NCBI RefSeq assembly: GCF_047730165.1
Contig: NZ_CP159834.1
Location: 1,860,001-1,924,000 of the forward strand
Source of the DNA: Patiriisocius sp047730165
GTDB lineage: Bacteria > Bacteroidota > Bacteroidia > Flavobacteriales > Flavobacteriaceae
Reading direction: 5' to 3'
Length of the DNA: 64,000 bases
Shown here: positions 14,974 through 24,205 of the stretch, in pieces
How positions within the stretch are numbered: the stretch's first letter is position 1
How the letters are laid out: the number at the start of each line of letters is the position of its first letter
Made by a program: the position numbers and the translations under genes
The notes under the pieces: model-generated
Told to the model about the DNA's origin: nothing
What the model saw: only the letters and a program-made list of their open reading frames with translations
Databases searched by the model: none

Positions 14974-16208
14974 GAAATTAGTTTTCCTTTAATAATAACA
15001 GATTCTATACAGTTACTACCAAAAGCGTAGGGCAAAAACCCATAGCTTGGGATGGGTTTTGTGATGATCAAGTTGGCCACTTTCCCTTTTGTGATAGTAC
15101 CATGTGTTTCGCTAAGTCCCATCGCATATGCACCATTAATCGTGGCAGCATTGATAGCCTCTTCTGGAGTGAGCTTCATTTTTATACAAGCCGTGGCAAC
15201 TACAAAATTCATATTTCCGCTAGGAGTAGACCCTGGATTATAATCTGTCGCTAGCGCTAACGGAAGTCCAGCCTCAATTAAATCACGCCCTGGTGTATAA
15301 GGTATACTCAAAAAATAGGAACAGGAGGGTAATGCCACAGGCATCGTTTCACTACCTGTAAGAGCGTCAATATCTGCAGCTGTCAAAACCTCCAGATGAT
15401 CTACACTCAAGGCATTGTATTTTACACCAGCAGCAACACCACCTATAGCATTAAATTGATTCACATGTATTTTAGGGAGGAGTCCGTGCTTTTTTGCTGC
15501 TTCCAATAATCGCTCTGTATCTGCTACCGTAAAATAGCCGTCCTCGCAAAAGATGTCTACAAAGTCTGCTAGGTTTGCTTCAGAAATTTTCTCGAGCATT
15601 TCGCCACAGACAAGATCCATATACCCCTCTTTATTATCCTTGTACTCAGCAGGAACAGCGTGCGCTCCCAGAAATGTGGTTTTTACAGCAATAGGGTAGT
15701 TGGTCGCTAGTTTTTTTGCGACACGTAGCATTTTCATTTCTGCCGCTGTAGTGAGACCGTAACCGCTCTTTATTTCGATCGCTCCTGTACCCAGACGCAT
15801 TACTTCTTCCAGTCTTTTTGCAGATTGATTGTAAAGGGCCTCTTCTGTAGTTTCTTGTAGTTTTTTAGCGCTGTTGAGGATTCCGCCACCATTTGCGGCA
15901 ATCTCTTGGTAGCTATGGCCTTTTATTCTATCTACAAATTCTTGCTCTCTATTGCCAGCGTACACAAGGTGCGTATGACTATCACACCAAGCAGGTAGCA
16001 CTATTTTTCCCTTACAGTCTATCGTTTTAAAACCTTCTATAGCAGGAAGCGCATCCATAGAGCCATAATTCTTTATTTTGCCTTCTTGTACTAGAAGCCA
16101 AGCGTTTTTAAGGGTAGGCAGCGTTGCCATATCCTTACCAGCGACTTTTGATGGTGGATTCTCTCGCACCTGGAGTAATTCTTTTATGTTAAGGAGTAAT
16201 AACTTCAT
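14970..16208 (-). CDS. hutI: Imidazolonepropionase
   Basis: 412 residues, the normal length. The amidohydrolase metal motif HTHLVYAG lies at about 78-85, with later conserved parts GTGAIEIKSGYGL and TFLGAHAVP, HVNQFNAIGG, and SVDHLEVL. It opens the imidazolone ring of 4-imidazolone-5-propanoate to give N-formimidoyl-glutamate, the substrate of HutG encoded immediately downstream with a 4-bp overlap. It is the first gene of this two-gene unit and diverges from the PLP enzyme at 16283 across 74 bp. Confidence 0.95.
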   Translation of the reverse strand: MKLLLLNIKELLQVRENPPSKVAGKDMATLPTLKNAWLLVQEGKIKNYGSMDALPAIEGFKTIDCKGKIVLPAWCDSHTHLVYAGNREQEFVDRIKGHSYQEIAANGGGILNSAKKLQETTEEALYNQSAKRLEEVMRLGTGAIEIKSGYGLTTAAEMKMLRVAKKLATNYPIAVKTTFLGAHAVPAEYKDNKEGYMDLVCGEMLEKISEANLADFVDIFCEDGYFTVADTERLLEAAKKHGLLPKIHVNQFNAIGGVAAGVKYNALSVDHLEVLTAADIDALTGSETMPVALPSCSYFLSIPYTPGRDLIEAGLPLALATDYNPGSTPSGNMNFVVATACIKMKLTPEEAINAATINGAYAMGLSETHGTITKGKVANLIITKPIPSYGFLPYAFGSNCIESVIIKGKLIS

Positions 16209-16282
16209 CTCGTAAAGATATAAAAAAAGGCACGGTCAATAATTGTCTAAAGCAGTATCTTTATAGAGGAAAAAAATAGCAT

Positions 16283-17431
16283 ATGAAAAGATTAAATTTA
16301 GGCATTAATACAATTTGCGCGCACGTAGGTGAAGTAGAAGACACACAGTTTAAAGGCGCTATATCTCCATTGTTTATGGCAACGTCATATTCATATGATG
16401 GGATGGATACAAAAAGGTATCCACGTTGTTTTAATTCGCCTAATCAAGAGGCACTTGCTAAGAAAGTCGCGGCCTTAGAAAACTGCGAGGCTGCAATGAT
16501 TTTTGGAAGCGGGATGGCAGCTATTAGCCACGCATTGCTAGGTTTGCTGCAACAAGGAGATCACGTGGTATTTCCAGAAACGATGTATGGAGGGGCCTAT
16601 AATTTTATTGTAAAGGAGTTTCCTAAATATGGCATCGAGTTTAGCTTTACTCAAGGGTTTTCAAAAGAACATTTCCGAAGTGAAATAAAAGCAAACACAA
16701 AGCTCATCTATCTAGAAACACCTAGTAATCCTTTGATGAAAATTACCGATCTCGAGATGATTGCGCATCTTGCCAAAGAACACGATTGCATCACCATGAT
16801 TGATAATACCTTTGCCAGCCCGATCAATCAAAATCCAACAGATTTTGGCATCGACATTGTGATGCATAGCGCGACCAAATATATGGGCGGACATAGCGAT
16901 ATAAGTGCGGGGACGATTTCTGGTTCGCAAGTGCATATGGATCAGATTTGGTCAACTTCAATAAACTTAGGAGGTCATTTAAGTGACTATACCGTGTGGT
17001 TATTAGAGCGAAGTATGAAAACAATGGCGCTGCGTGTAAAACGCCAAAGTAAAAATGCCAAGAAAATTGCAAAATGGTTAGAAAAACATGAGCAAGTGGC
17101 AAAAGTGTATTATCCAGGGCTCAAGTCGCACCCTGACTACGCGATAGCAAAAAAACAGATGAAGGGGTTTGGCGGTATGTTATCTTTTGAACTTAAAGAA
17201 GGCCTCGATTCCATCGCATTCATGCGTGCATTACACCTAGTTAAATATTCATTGAGTCTGGCAGGTGTAGAATCGACTATTTTATCTCCCGCAGAAACGT
17301 CACACTTTTTATTAGGCCCAGAAGAACGCAAAAAACAAGGCATAAGCGATGGTCTTCTTAGATTCTCTTCAGGAATCGAAGAAAAAGAGGACATCATCGC
17401 AGATTTAGAACAGGCATTTGCTAGTCTGTAA
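16283..17431 (+). CDS. PLP-dependent trans-sulfuration enzyme (gamma-lyase/synthase type)
   Basis: 382 residues, Cys/Met-metabolism PLP fold I. The Schiff-base lysine is Lys199 in HSATKYMGGHSD; other family landmarks are FGSGMAAI (74-81), ETMYGG (99-104), LETPSNP (144-150) and IDNTFASP (173-180). The family covers cystathionine gamma-synthase, cystathionine gamma-lyase and methionine gamma-lyase, which cannot be told apart here. The next gene, bshB1, is 48 bp downstream on the same strand; cysteine supply for bacillithiol would make sense of the pairing, but that is inference. Confidence 0.88.
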   Translation: MKRLNLGINTICAHVGEVEDTQFKGAISPLFMATSYSYDGMDTKRYPRCFNSPNQEALAKKVAALENCEAAMIFGSGMAAISHALLGLLQQGDHVVFPETMYGGAYNFIVKEFPKYGIEFSFTQGFSKEHFRSEIKANTKLIYLETPSNPLMKITDLEMIAHLAKEHDCITMIDNTFASPINQNPTDFGIDIVMHSATKYMGGHSDISAGTISGSQVHMDQIWSTSINLGGHLSDYTVWLLERSMKTMALRVKRQSKNAKKIAKWLEKHEQVAKVYYPGLKSHPDYAIAKKQMKGFGGMLSFELKEGLDSIAFMRALHLVKYSLSLAGVESTILSPAETSHFLLGPEERKKQGISDGLLRFSSGIEEKEDIIADLEQAFASL

Positions 17432-17479
17432 ATAGTGAATTTGAATTTGAATAGTAGCAAGAACAAGAAACTTAAAAAT

Positions 17480-18196
17480 ATGAAACTAGACATACTAGCC
17501 ATAGGCGCACATCCAGACGATGTAGAAATGAGCTGTGGAGGTACCATAGCAAAAGAAATAGCTAATGGTAAGAAAGTGGGAATCCTAGATCTAACTAGAG
17601 GAGAGCTAGGAACACGAGGTTCTGCAGAAATAAGAGATCAAGAATCAAAAAATGCTGCCGAAATTTTAGGCGTTCATATGCGTCAAAACTTAGCATTTGC
17701 AGATGGTTTTTTTGTGAATAATCACGCTTCTCAATTAGAGATTATCAAAGTGATCCGTAAATACAAACCAGAGATTGTTTTATGTAATGCAATAGATGAT
17801 CGTCATATAGATCACTCAAAAGGGAGTAAGCTCGCTAGTGATGCTTGTTTTTTAAGTGGCTTGCGTAAAATTGAAACCATTCACGAAGGGAATCATCAAC
17901 AAGAGTGGCGGCCTAAACTGGTGTATCATTATATACAATGGAAAGATATTGAACCAGATGTAGTTGTGGACGTTACCGGGTATATGGACATCAAGTTAAA
18001 ATCAATCTTTGCCTATAAGAGTCAGTTTTTTGATGAAAATAGCAAAGAGCCATTGACACCTATCTCATCAAAAAACGCAAGTGATAGTATGGAGTATCGT
18101 AATAGAAATCTTGGAAGAATTATTGGTACTGAAGCTGCAGAAGGCTACACGGTAGAGCGTTATCCAGCCGTTGATTCTATTTTTGATTTAAAGTAG
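17480..18196 (+). CDS. bshB1: Bacillithiol biosynthesis deacetylase BshB1
   Basis: 238 residues from the ATG at 17480; an upstream in-frame start would add an unnatural Asn/Lys-rich leader before the conserved MKLDILAIGAHPDDVEMSCGG. The zinc-dependent LmbE-like motif AHPDD (with D/E for catalysis and metal binding) and DRHIDHSKGS are present. BshB1 removes the acetyl group from GlcNAc-malate to give GlcN-malate, the second step of bacillithiol synthesis. BshC, the last enzyme, lies at 31391-32998; bshA is not in the window. The start codon follows the A-rich sequence CTTAAAAAT, usual for this phylum. Confidence 0.93.
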   Translation: MKLDILAIGAHPDDVEMSCGGTIAKEIANGKKVGILDLTRGELGTRGSAEIRDQESKNAAEILGVHMRQNLAFADGFFVNNHASQLEIIKVIRKYKPEIVLCNAIDDRHIDHSKGSKLASDACFLSGLRKIETIHEGNHQQEWRPKLVYHYIQWKDIEPDVVVDVTGYMDIKLKSIFAYKSQFFDENSKEPLTPISSKNASDSMEYRNRNLGRIIGTEAAEGYTVERYPAVDSIFDLK

Positions 18197-18260
18197 CCCC
18201 AAATAATTTTCATCAATTATTCTAAATTGCATTTAGTGTAAAATTTTTTCAAACTTTGTA

Positions 18261-18291
18261 TTGTTCAAAGAATGCAATTGTTTTATATTTG
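18261..18291 (+). promoter_or_regulatory. Promoter of tRNA-His
   Basis: Bacteroidota-type elements: TTG (18261-18263), a 20-bp spacer and TATATTTG (18284-18291), about 60 bp upstream of the tRNA. Confidence 0.8.
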
Positions 18292-18353
18292 CACCCGCTT
18301 AGGTTTTTTAAAACTTGAGTGATATTGCTAACTCCGTAAAAAGAGCGCTACAT

Positions 18354-18428
18354 GGTGGTTGTAGCTCAGTTGGTTAGAGCGCTGGTTTGTGGTACCAGAG
18401 GTCGCCGGTTCGAACCCGGTCTTCCACC
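18354..18428 (+). tRNA. tRNA-His (GTG anticodon)
   Basis: A complete cloverleaf is visible: D-arm GCTCAGTTGGTTAGAGC, anticodon arm with TTTGTGGTA reading GTG, T-arm GCCGG-TTCGAAC-CCGGT. The extra 5' G (18354) opposite C73 (18428) is the identity element of histidine tRNAs. CCA is not encoded. In the acceptor stem GTGGTTG faces CTTCCAC, leaving T-T at pairs 5:68 and 6:67. A strong promoter precedes it and a terminator hairpin follows 4 bp after its end. Confidence 0.95.
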
Positions 18429-18432
18429 CATT

Positions 18433-18460
18433 AAAAGTCTTCCTGAAAAGGAGGACTTTT
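18433..18460 (+). terminator. Terminator after tRNA-His
   Basis: Stem AAAAGTCTTCC / GGAGGACTTTT (11 bp with one G-T pair), loop TGAAAA, then T-rich sequence. Confidence 0.75.
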
Positions 18461-18571
18461 TCTATTTAAAGAATTTTGTAAAAAGGAGTACCCTCGTGCA
18501 CTTTTTATTTTCAACTAAATCACTAGGCACTATCTTTGAGTATCTTTAAACACAAGATGTAAACCCCTTTC

Positions 18572-20647
18572 ATGAGATACATATTTCTTCTTCTTTTTAC
18601 GACACTAAGCTATGCTCAGCAAACAGATCAAGTAGACTTTTTAAATATACGTGCTTCTATAGCACCTAATATGGAGTCAAAGTCAGTAAAAGGAACTTTT
18701 CACACGGCATTCAAAATCCTAAAAACTACAGATTCTATTTATCTAAATGCGGTGCATATGACGCTAAGTGAAGATCTAAATAATAAAGGCGTCAAAACAA
18801 GAGCCACGGCAGATAAGATATGGATGACGCGTGATGGAGGTTTTACAGTAGGGCAAATCTATCAAGCAGATTTTAAGTATCAAGCCACTCCTAAACAGGC
18901 GCTTTACTTTGTAGAAGACCAAATCTGGACACAAGGACAAGGGAAGTACACTTCTCATTGGTTGCCGAGCATAGATGATATGAATGATAAGATTGAGTTT
19001 GATCTTGCTTTTAGCGTACCATTGGGTCAAACCGTTATATCAAATGGAAAGGTAATTGAAGACGACAATTTGAGGGATTCACTGGCAGTTCATTTTGAGA
19101 TGAAAAAACCAATGTCCAGCTACTTAGTTGCCTTTGCTATGGGTGAATTCAAAAAGAAAGAATTGAAATCTGATAGCGGTCTTCCCATTGAGTTGTATTA
19201 TCGCACTAGCGATTCTTCAAAAGTAGAAGCGACCTATCGCTACTCAAAAGATATTTTTGATTTTCTAGAAGCCAAAATAGCTGTGCCCTATCCTTGGCAA
19301 AATTATAAGCAAGTACCTGTTCGAGATTTCTTATATGCCGGCATGGAAAATACAGGATGCACTCTTTTTTCTGAGGCATTTCTCGTAGATGATATAGGCT
19401 TCAATGACAAAAATTATGTCAATGTGAATGCCCACGAACTCGCACATCAATGGTTTGGAAACCTAGTGACCGAGACAGAAAGTAAACACCATTGGCTACA
19501 CGAGGGCTTTGCGACATACTATGCATTGCAGGCAGAGCGAGCCATTTTTGGCGAAGAGTATTATTACTGGAAACTCTATCAATCTGCAGAACAGTTGATG
19601 GCACTCAGTAACGAGGGCAAAGGGCAGTCATTGCTAAACCCAAAAGCATCTTCCCTTACGTTTTACCAAAAAGGCGCTTGGGCCTTGCATATACTAAATG
19701 AGACGATAGGGGATGAGGCATTTGATACCGCAATTAAAAGCTACCTTGAAAAGCATTCCTTCAGAAATGTGACGACAGTAGATTTTTTGAATGAAATTAA
19801 AGCAGCCTCGACTATTGATATTTCAGCGTGGGAAAAAGACTGGTTACTGCAGACGGCTTTTCAATCTAACGCGGTATATGAGTCTTTGCTTAAATCTTCT
19901 TTTATCACCCAATTGCTTGATATTATGAAATTGCGAGGGTTGCCTATTCTTGAAAAGAAAAATGAGTTGAACCGAGTGCTTACATTCCCTAATGATTTTA
20001 TAGGGCAAGAAGCGATTATACAATTGCAAAATGAACCTTGGGATGCCGTAGCGTTTCTTTATAGAAAAGGGATGGCGAGTAATAACTTGTTTGTGCGACA
20101 AGCAATCGCTTCGCAGCTAGACAGAATACCAGATTCATTTAAAGCAGATTATGAGACCTTATTAGCCGATGACTCTTATGCGACCAAAGAAGCTGCATTG
20201 ATTCATCTTGCGACAAATTTTCCTGAGTCTACACCAAAATATCTGACAAAAATAAAAGATGTAACGGGGTTTCAGAATAAAAATATACGGCAGTTATATC
20301 TCGCTTTTTCTTTGGCAACTGGTTCTAATGAGAAGCAAGAAAGAGAAGGATTAAAGCAGGAGCTTTTTGATTATGCTTCAAGTAGACACAGTTTTGAAAT
20401 AAGAGAAATAGCTTTTGGCTATATCAACCAGCTCGGTCTTTGGAATGAGCAGGCGGTGCTTCATTTAATAAATGCCTGTACGCATCATTATTGGCGTTTT
20501 AGGAACGGAGCGCGTGAGCTACTAGATGCACAATTAGAGGTAAGTTCTTTTCGTAACATCTTACTAACTATTTACCCAAAATTATCACAAACAGATAAGG
20601 ACTACCTTACCAGAATTAGTTTTATAATTTCAGAAGAAAAAAAATGA
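18572..20647 (+). CDS. M1-family metallo-aminopeptidase, secreted
   Basis: 691 residues with a signal peptide (FLLLFTTLSYAQ, cut near 15). The M1 zinc site is complete: HELAH at 288-292 and the third ligand Glu311 18 residues on (HWLHEGFATYY). GMENTG (257-262) is the substrate-recognition motif. The C-terminal third is helical (HEAT-like). It likely trims N-terminal residues from peptides in the periplasm. A TATCTTTG promoter box lies at 18531-18538, 34 bp upstream of the ATG. The stop overlaps the ATG of the patatin gene (ATGA), so the two are translationally coupled. Confidence 0.92.
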   Translation: MRYIFLLLFTTLSYAQQTDQVDFLNIRASIAPNMESKSVKGTFHTAFKILKTTDSIYLNAVHMTLSEDLNNKGVKTRATADKIWMTRDGGFTVGQIYQADFKYQATPKQALYFVEDQIWTQGQGKYTSHWLPSIDDMNDKIEFDLAFSVPLGQTVISNGKVIEDDNLRDSLAVHFEMKKPMSSYLVAFAMGEFKKKELKSDSGLPIELYYRTSDSSKVEATYRYSKDIFDFLEAKIAVPYPWQNYKQVPVRDFLYAGMENTGCTLFSEAFLVDDIGFNDKNYVNVNAHELAHQWFGNLVTETESKHHWLHEGFATYYALQAERAIFGEEYYYWKLYQSAEQLMALSNEGKGQSLLNPKASSLTFYQKGAWALHILNETIGDEAFDTAIKSYLEKHSFRNVTTVDFLNEIKAASTIDISAWEKDWLLQTAFQSNAVYESLLKSSFITQLLDIMKLRGLPILEKKNELNRVLTFPNDFIGQEAIIQLQNEPWDAVAFLYRKGMASNNLFVRQAIASQLDRIPDSFKADYETLLADDSYATKEAALIHLATNFPESTPKYLTKIKDVTGFQNKNIRQLYLAFSLATGSNEKQEREGLKQELFDYASSRHSFEIREIAFGYINQLGLWNEQAVLHLINACTHHYWRFRNGARELLDAQLEVSSFRNILLTIYPKLSQTDKDYLTRISFIISEEKK

Positions 20648-21558
20648 GAGCATTAGTAATATCTGGTGGTGGTAGTAAAGGAGCTTTTGCAGGAGGCGTA
20701 GCGCAATACTTGATGGAAGAGTTGCACTATGACTATGATTTATTTGTAGGGACTTCTACGGGGAGTTTGCTTATCTCGCACTTAGCATTGGGTAAGGTCG
20801 AGAAGATTAAAGAAATTTTTACTTCCGTAAACCAGAAGAGTATTTTTAGTAGCCAACCGTTTAAGGTTGTCAAAACGAAATATGGCCACAAAGAGATTAA
20901 AATAGATCACTGGACTGTAGGTCGCAACTTGTTAAAAGGAAAGAAAACCTTTGGAGAAAGTTTTAATCTAAGAAAATTAATAGCGAAGTCTTTTACAAAA
21001 GTAGAATTTGAAGCTTTAAAATTAAGCCATAAAGAAGTGGTAGTGACAGTATCTAACTTATCAATAAATCAAGTTGAATATAAGTCTATTAATGATTTTG
21101 AATATAAAGATTTTATAGACTGGATCTGGATTTCTTGCAATTATGTTCCGTTTATGAGCCTTGTTGTAAAAAACAGTTGTGAGTATGCAGATGGCGGGTT
21201 TGGGAGTATGGTTCCTATAGAAGAGGCCATTAATCGTGGTGCTACTATTGTAGATGTCGTGATTTTAGAAACAGATGTGACTCACTATAATAGTTTGCCT
21301 TCTACAAATGTGTTTTCACTATTAACTTCTTTACACGGGTTTATGTTTGACCGAGTGGAGAAGCAGAACATCCGCATTGGTAAGTTTGTGGCGAGTAATA
21401 AAAACGTGATTATCAATTTATATTACACGCCCACGGTGTTGACGACAAATTCGTTAGTTTTTGACAAAGCAATGATGACTAATTGGTGGCAATCTGGGAT
21501 CAACTATGCGCGTCATAAAAATGCTGATCTCAGCGAGATACGCGCAGAAGACGATTAA
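20644..21558 (+). CDS. Patatin-like phospholipase
   Basis: 304 residues without signal peptide. The patatin signature is complete: oxyanion loop GGGSKG (8-13), nucleophile GTSTG with Ser38, and the catalytic DGG with Asp183. It is an acyl hydrolase acting on membrane lipids or other acyl esters, probably from the cytoplasm. It overlaps the M1 peptidase by 4 bp, although no functional link between the two is evident. Its stop overlaps the end of the convergent gene at 21555, leaving no space for a terminator. Confidence 0.9.
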   Translation: MRALVISGGGSKGAFAGGVAQYLMEELHYDYDLFVGTSTGSLLISHLALGKVEKIKEIFTSVNQKSIFSSQPFKVVKTKYGHKEIKIDHWTVGRNLLKGKKTFGESFNLRKLIAKSFTKVEFEALKLSHKEVVVTVSNLSINQVEYKSINDFEYKDFIDWIWISCNYVPFMSLVVKNSCEYADGGFGSMVPIEEAINRGATIVDVVILETDVTHYNSLPSTNVFSLLTSLHGFMFDRVEKQNIRIGKFVASNKNVIINLYYTPTVLTTNSLVFDKAMMTNWWQSGINYARHKNADLSEIRAEDD

Positions 21559-22070
21559 AACAATTCTCCTATTTCTTTCTTAATATAGAGTAATGCCTTT
21601 TGTGACGGTGTAGCCTCGCCCATAAAATGATTTAATAAAGTCTCACGCAGCTTATCTGCGGTATCTACCTTCTCATTCATAGCAGCCTGGCGTATTGCTT
21701 GAATTGTTGCGTTTTTTGAGGTTTTTACTACACTCCAGGATTCTGCAGAGAGATATATTTGCTGGGTCAAGTTATGCTCATATTCTTTTTCAACACTACT
21801 TATAAGTTGCGATTCATATCGCTGTAGATCATTAGAGGTGGGTTTTATGCGTATTAAAAGACTATTAGGATCAACACGTTCAAGAAGCAAAGTCACGCGC
21901 TCAAAAGCCTGCAGTCGCAAAGGTAACACTTTACCCTGAGCCTCTTTATGAATCAAAAATCGACGTCTGCCTTCTTCATTATCTGTATGTGTTTTAAAAA
22001 AGACATAGGCAATTACACCTACGATAATCGCAGAAAGTAATGAGGCAAAATAAGGTAAAAGGGCATCCAT
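21555..22070 (-). CDS. Hypothetical membrane-anchored protein (DUF7935-like)
   Basis: 171 residues. One N-terminal transmembrane helix (about 8-26, LASLLSAIIVGVIAYVFF) is followed by EEGRRRF and a soluble helical domain with LPLRLQAFERVTLLLERVDPNSLLIRI. This matches a conserved but uncharacterised Bacteroidota family whose members are single-pass and cytoplasmic. The last codons overlap those of the convergent patatin gene. No function can be assigned. Confidence 0.75.
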   Translation of the reverse strand: MDALLPYFASLLSAIIVGVIAYVFFKTHTDNEEGRRRFLIHKEAQGKVLPLRLQAFERVTLLLERVDPNSLLIRIKPTSNDLQRYESQLISSVEKEYEHNLTQQIYLSAESWSVVKTSKNATIQAIRQAAMNEKVDTADKLRETLLNHFMGEATPSQKALLYIKKEIGELF

Positions 22071-22449
22071 AATTTATAGGTTTAGGGGTACAACAAACTT
22101 ACAGTTCTTTTTATTGTTTGCAAAGTGAATACCCTTGGGAAGATAATTTTACTTAAAAAATAAAATAGTTGAAAGGCTTTTGAACCATTTTTAAGAATTC
22201 TGAACACCAAATACGTTTGTTACTTTTTTTCTTAAGTGCCAGCTCTTTCCTTAAAATAGTACTTTATATTTTTGGTGCAAATAGCGTTGCAAACCATTCA
22301 GTAATGACGAGCGCGAACAATAATAGGGTCTATTTTAATAGTGTTTTTACCATAAATTTATCGCTATTATATCATAAGACACCGCATTATGATTACTATT
22401 CTTATTTAATTTATATATCAAATAATGAGTGCATTTCTATCGATATTTT
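22071..22449. other. Intergenic stretch, nothing recognised
   Basis: AT-rich gap between two minus-strand genes. The longest frame (22217-22453, plus) has a weak, low-complexity translation with no family resemblance and overlaps the end of the next gene, so it is not called. Confidence 0.6.
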
Positions 22450-24060
22450 TTAATACCGCACCTCTTCATTTTTTTTCGCTGCTTTAACAACTTTCTTCTC
22501 CTCCTTATAATTGTACTCACCACCCAGATGGGGACAACTTTGTAGTGTATTTACATCTGTAAAAGGCACCACTTCTTTTTCATATTTAAAAATTTCAGAT
22601 AAATCATTAATCATATCTTTATCTCCTGTCGCCATTTCTACATCATCCATAGTAAATTGTGAAGGATGTTCATAACCCGCTGCGTGGGTCATCTCTAGCA
22701 ATTCTTTTCTAAAATTCTTAAAATAATAATGCGCGCGTATTGATTTTGTATCTACATCAATCCCACGTTGTTTCCATTGGCTTTGAGTGGCTACTCCGCT
22801 TGGGCATTCATTAGTGTGACATAGTTTTGCTTGAATACAGCCTATAGACATCATCGCTTCACGCGCCACGTTAATGCAATCTACACCCATGGCAAAGGCC
22901 ATTACTGCTTTGGCTGGAAAACCTAATTTTCCGCTTCCAATAAATACGACACGGTCTGTTAATTTGTGTTTCTGAAATATTTTATAAATGGCAGAAAACG
23001 CATAAATCCAAGGCAATGCCACGTGATCTGCAAAGCTAGGTGGAGCGGCTCCAGTACCACCTTCACCGCCATCAATAGTAATAAAATCTGGACCTTTGCC
23101 AGTGGCTGCCATTATGGATGCGAGCGCTTCCCAATCTTCCAGTTTTCCTATAGCTGCTTTAATCCCAACAGGAAGTCCCGTGTTTTCTGCAATGTTTTCT
23201 ACAAATTCAATCAAACCATCCACGCCACTAAAAGCAGAATGTGTAGGAGGAGAGAGTACATCTTTTCCTACTGCTACATTTCTAATTTCAGCAATTTCTT
23301 TTGTTATTTTCTTACCAGGGAGTACACCTCCTTTTCCGGGTTTTGCACCTTGTGATAATTTCACTTCTACGGCTCTAACTCGTGGGTTGTCTATCGTTAA
23401 CTTTTTTATCATTTCCATAGAAAAATTACCGTCGTCATCACGAACACCAAAATACCCTGTCCCAAAATGAAATACCACATCGCCACCTTGCTTATGATAA
23501 GGAGAAAGCCCGCCTTCACCAGTGTTATGGTACGCGTGCGATAATTTACATCCTATATTAAGTGATGCAATAGCGCGAGCCGAAAGGGACCCAAAACTCA
23601 TCGCAGACACATTAATCACAGAAGCAGGACGAAAAGGTCTTCTCCGTCTTCCTTCTCCCATCACTTTTGCACAAGCCAAAAAGTAAGGGTCTTTAATGTT
23701 AGGGTGTTTGTCTGCTAATTTAAAAGGCATCATTGCATTTTTTACAAAAATGTAATTAGGTTCGTAGATATCTCTATCAGTACCAAATCCTTCGTAATTA
23801 TTTTCGTTCTTAGCCGAAGCATAAATCCAACCTCGCTCAATACGATTAAAAGGGAGCTCTTCACGATTGTTCGCCACTAAGTACTGCCTAATCTCAGGCC
23901 CAATGCTCTCCAGCATATACCTAATGTGCCCTACCACAGGGTAGTTGTGCGTAATCGTGTGTTTGTGTTGTAAAACATCATAGATGGCAACAATTGCTAG
24001 CGCCACTATAATCCAGGCCCACCACGGTACTGATGTTAAAAAATTTAAAACTTGTTCCAT
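22450..24060 (-). CDS. Membrane-anchored FMN-binding glutamate-synthase-like protein
   Basis: 536 residues. Residues 8-27 form a transmembrane helix (WWAWIIVALAIVAIYDVLQ). The rest is the GltB central/FMN barrel: SMSFGSLSARAIASLN, GEGGLSPYH (ammonia/2-oxoglutarate side), FITIDGGEGGTGAAP (FMN phosphate loop), and cysteines C-x5-C-x4-C in CIQAKLCHTNECPSGVA for the 3Fe-4S cluster. It lacks the glutaminase domain of true GOGAT. This 'archaeal-type' family is widespread in Bacteroidota with no settled function; a membrane-bound FMN/Fe-S oxidoreductase is the safe description. Confidence 0.85.
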   Translation of the reverse strand: MEQVLNFLTSVPWWAWIIVALAIVAIYDVLQHKHTITHNYPVVGHIRYMLESIGPEIRQYLVANNREELPFNRIERGWIYASAKNENNYEGFGTDRDIYEPNYIFVKNAMMPFKLADKHPNIKDPYFLACAKVMGEGRRRRPFRPASVINVSAMSFGSLSARAIASLNIGCKLSHAYHNTGEGGLSPYHKQGGDVVFHFGTGYFGVRDDDGNFSMEMIKKLTIDNPRVRAVEVKLSQGAKPGKGGVLPGKKITKEIAEIRNVAVGKDVLSPPTHSAFSGVDGLIEFVENIAENTGLPVGIKAAIGKLEDWEALASIMAATGKGPDFITIDGGEGGTGAAPPSFADHVALPWIYAFSAIYKIFQKHKLTDRVVFIGSGKLGFPAKAVMAFAMGVDCINVAREAMMSIGCIQAKLCHTNECPSGVATQSQWKQRGIDVDTKSIRAHYYFKNFRKELLEMTHAAGYEHPSQFTMDDVEMATGDKDMINDLSEIFKYEKEVVPFTDVNTLQSCPHLGGEYNYKEEKKVVKAAKKNEEVRY

Positions 24061-24205
24061 AAATAGTTTTTGGGCTATAATTTAATCTTGTGTCAATTGT
24101 CAATTGTTAAAGGTTAAACGAGAAAATGTAGCTATGAATCTGGACGCCGTAAAAATGTAATAAATGATACTAAATCAATAAATCGCAGTTTCCGATTAAC
24201 TTCTT

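Noticed and set aside
18352..18549. 65-codon frame over tRNA-His
   Set aside because: It translates the tRNA and its terminator.
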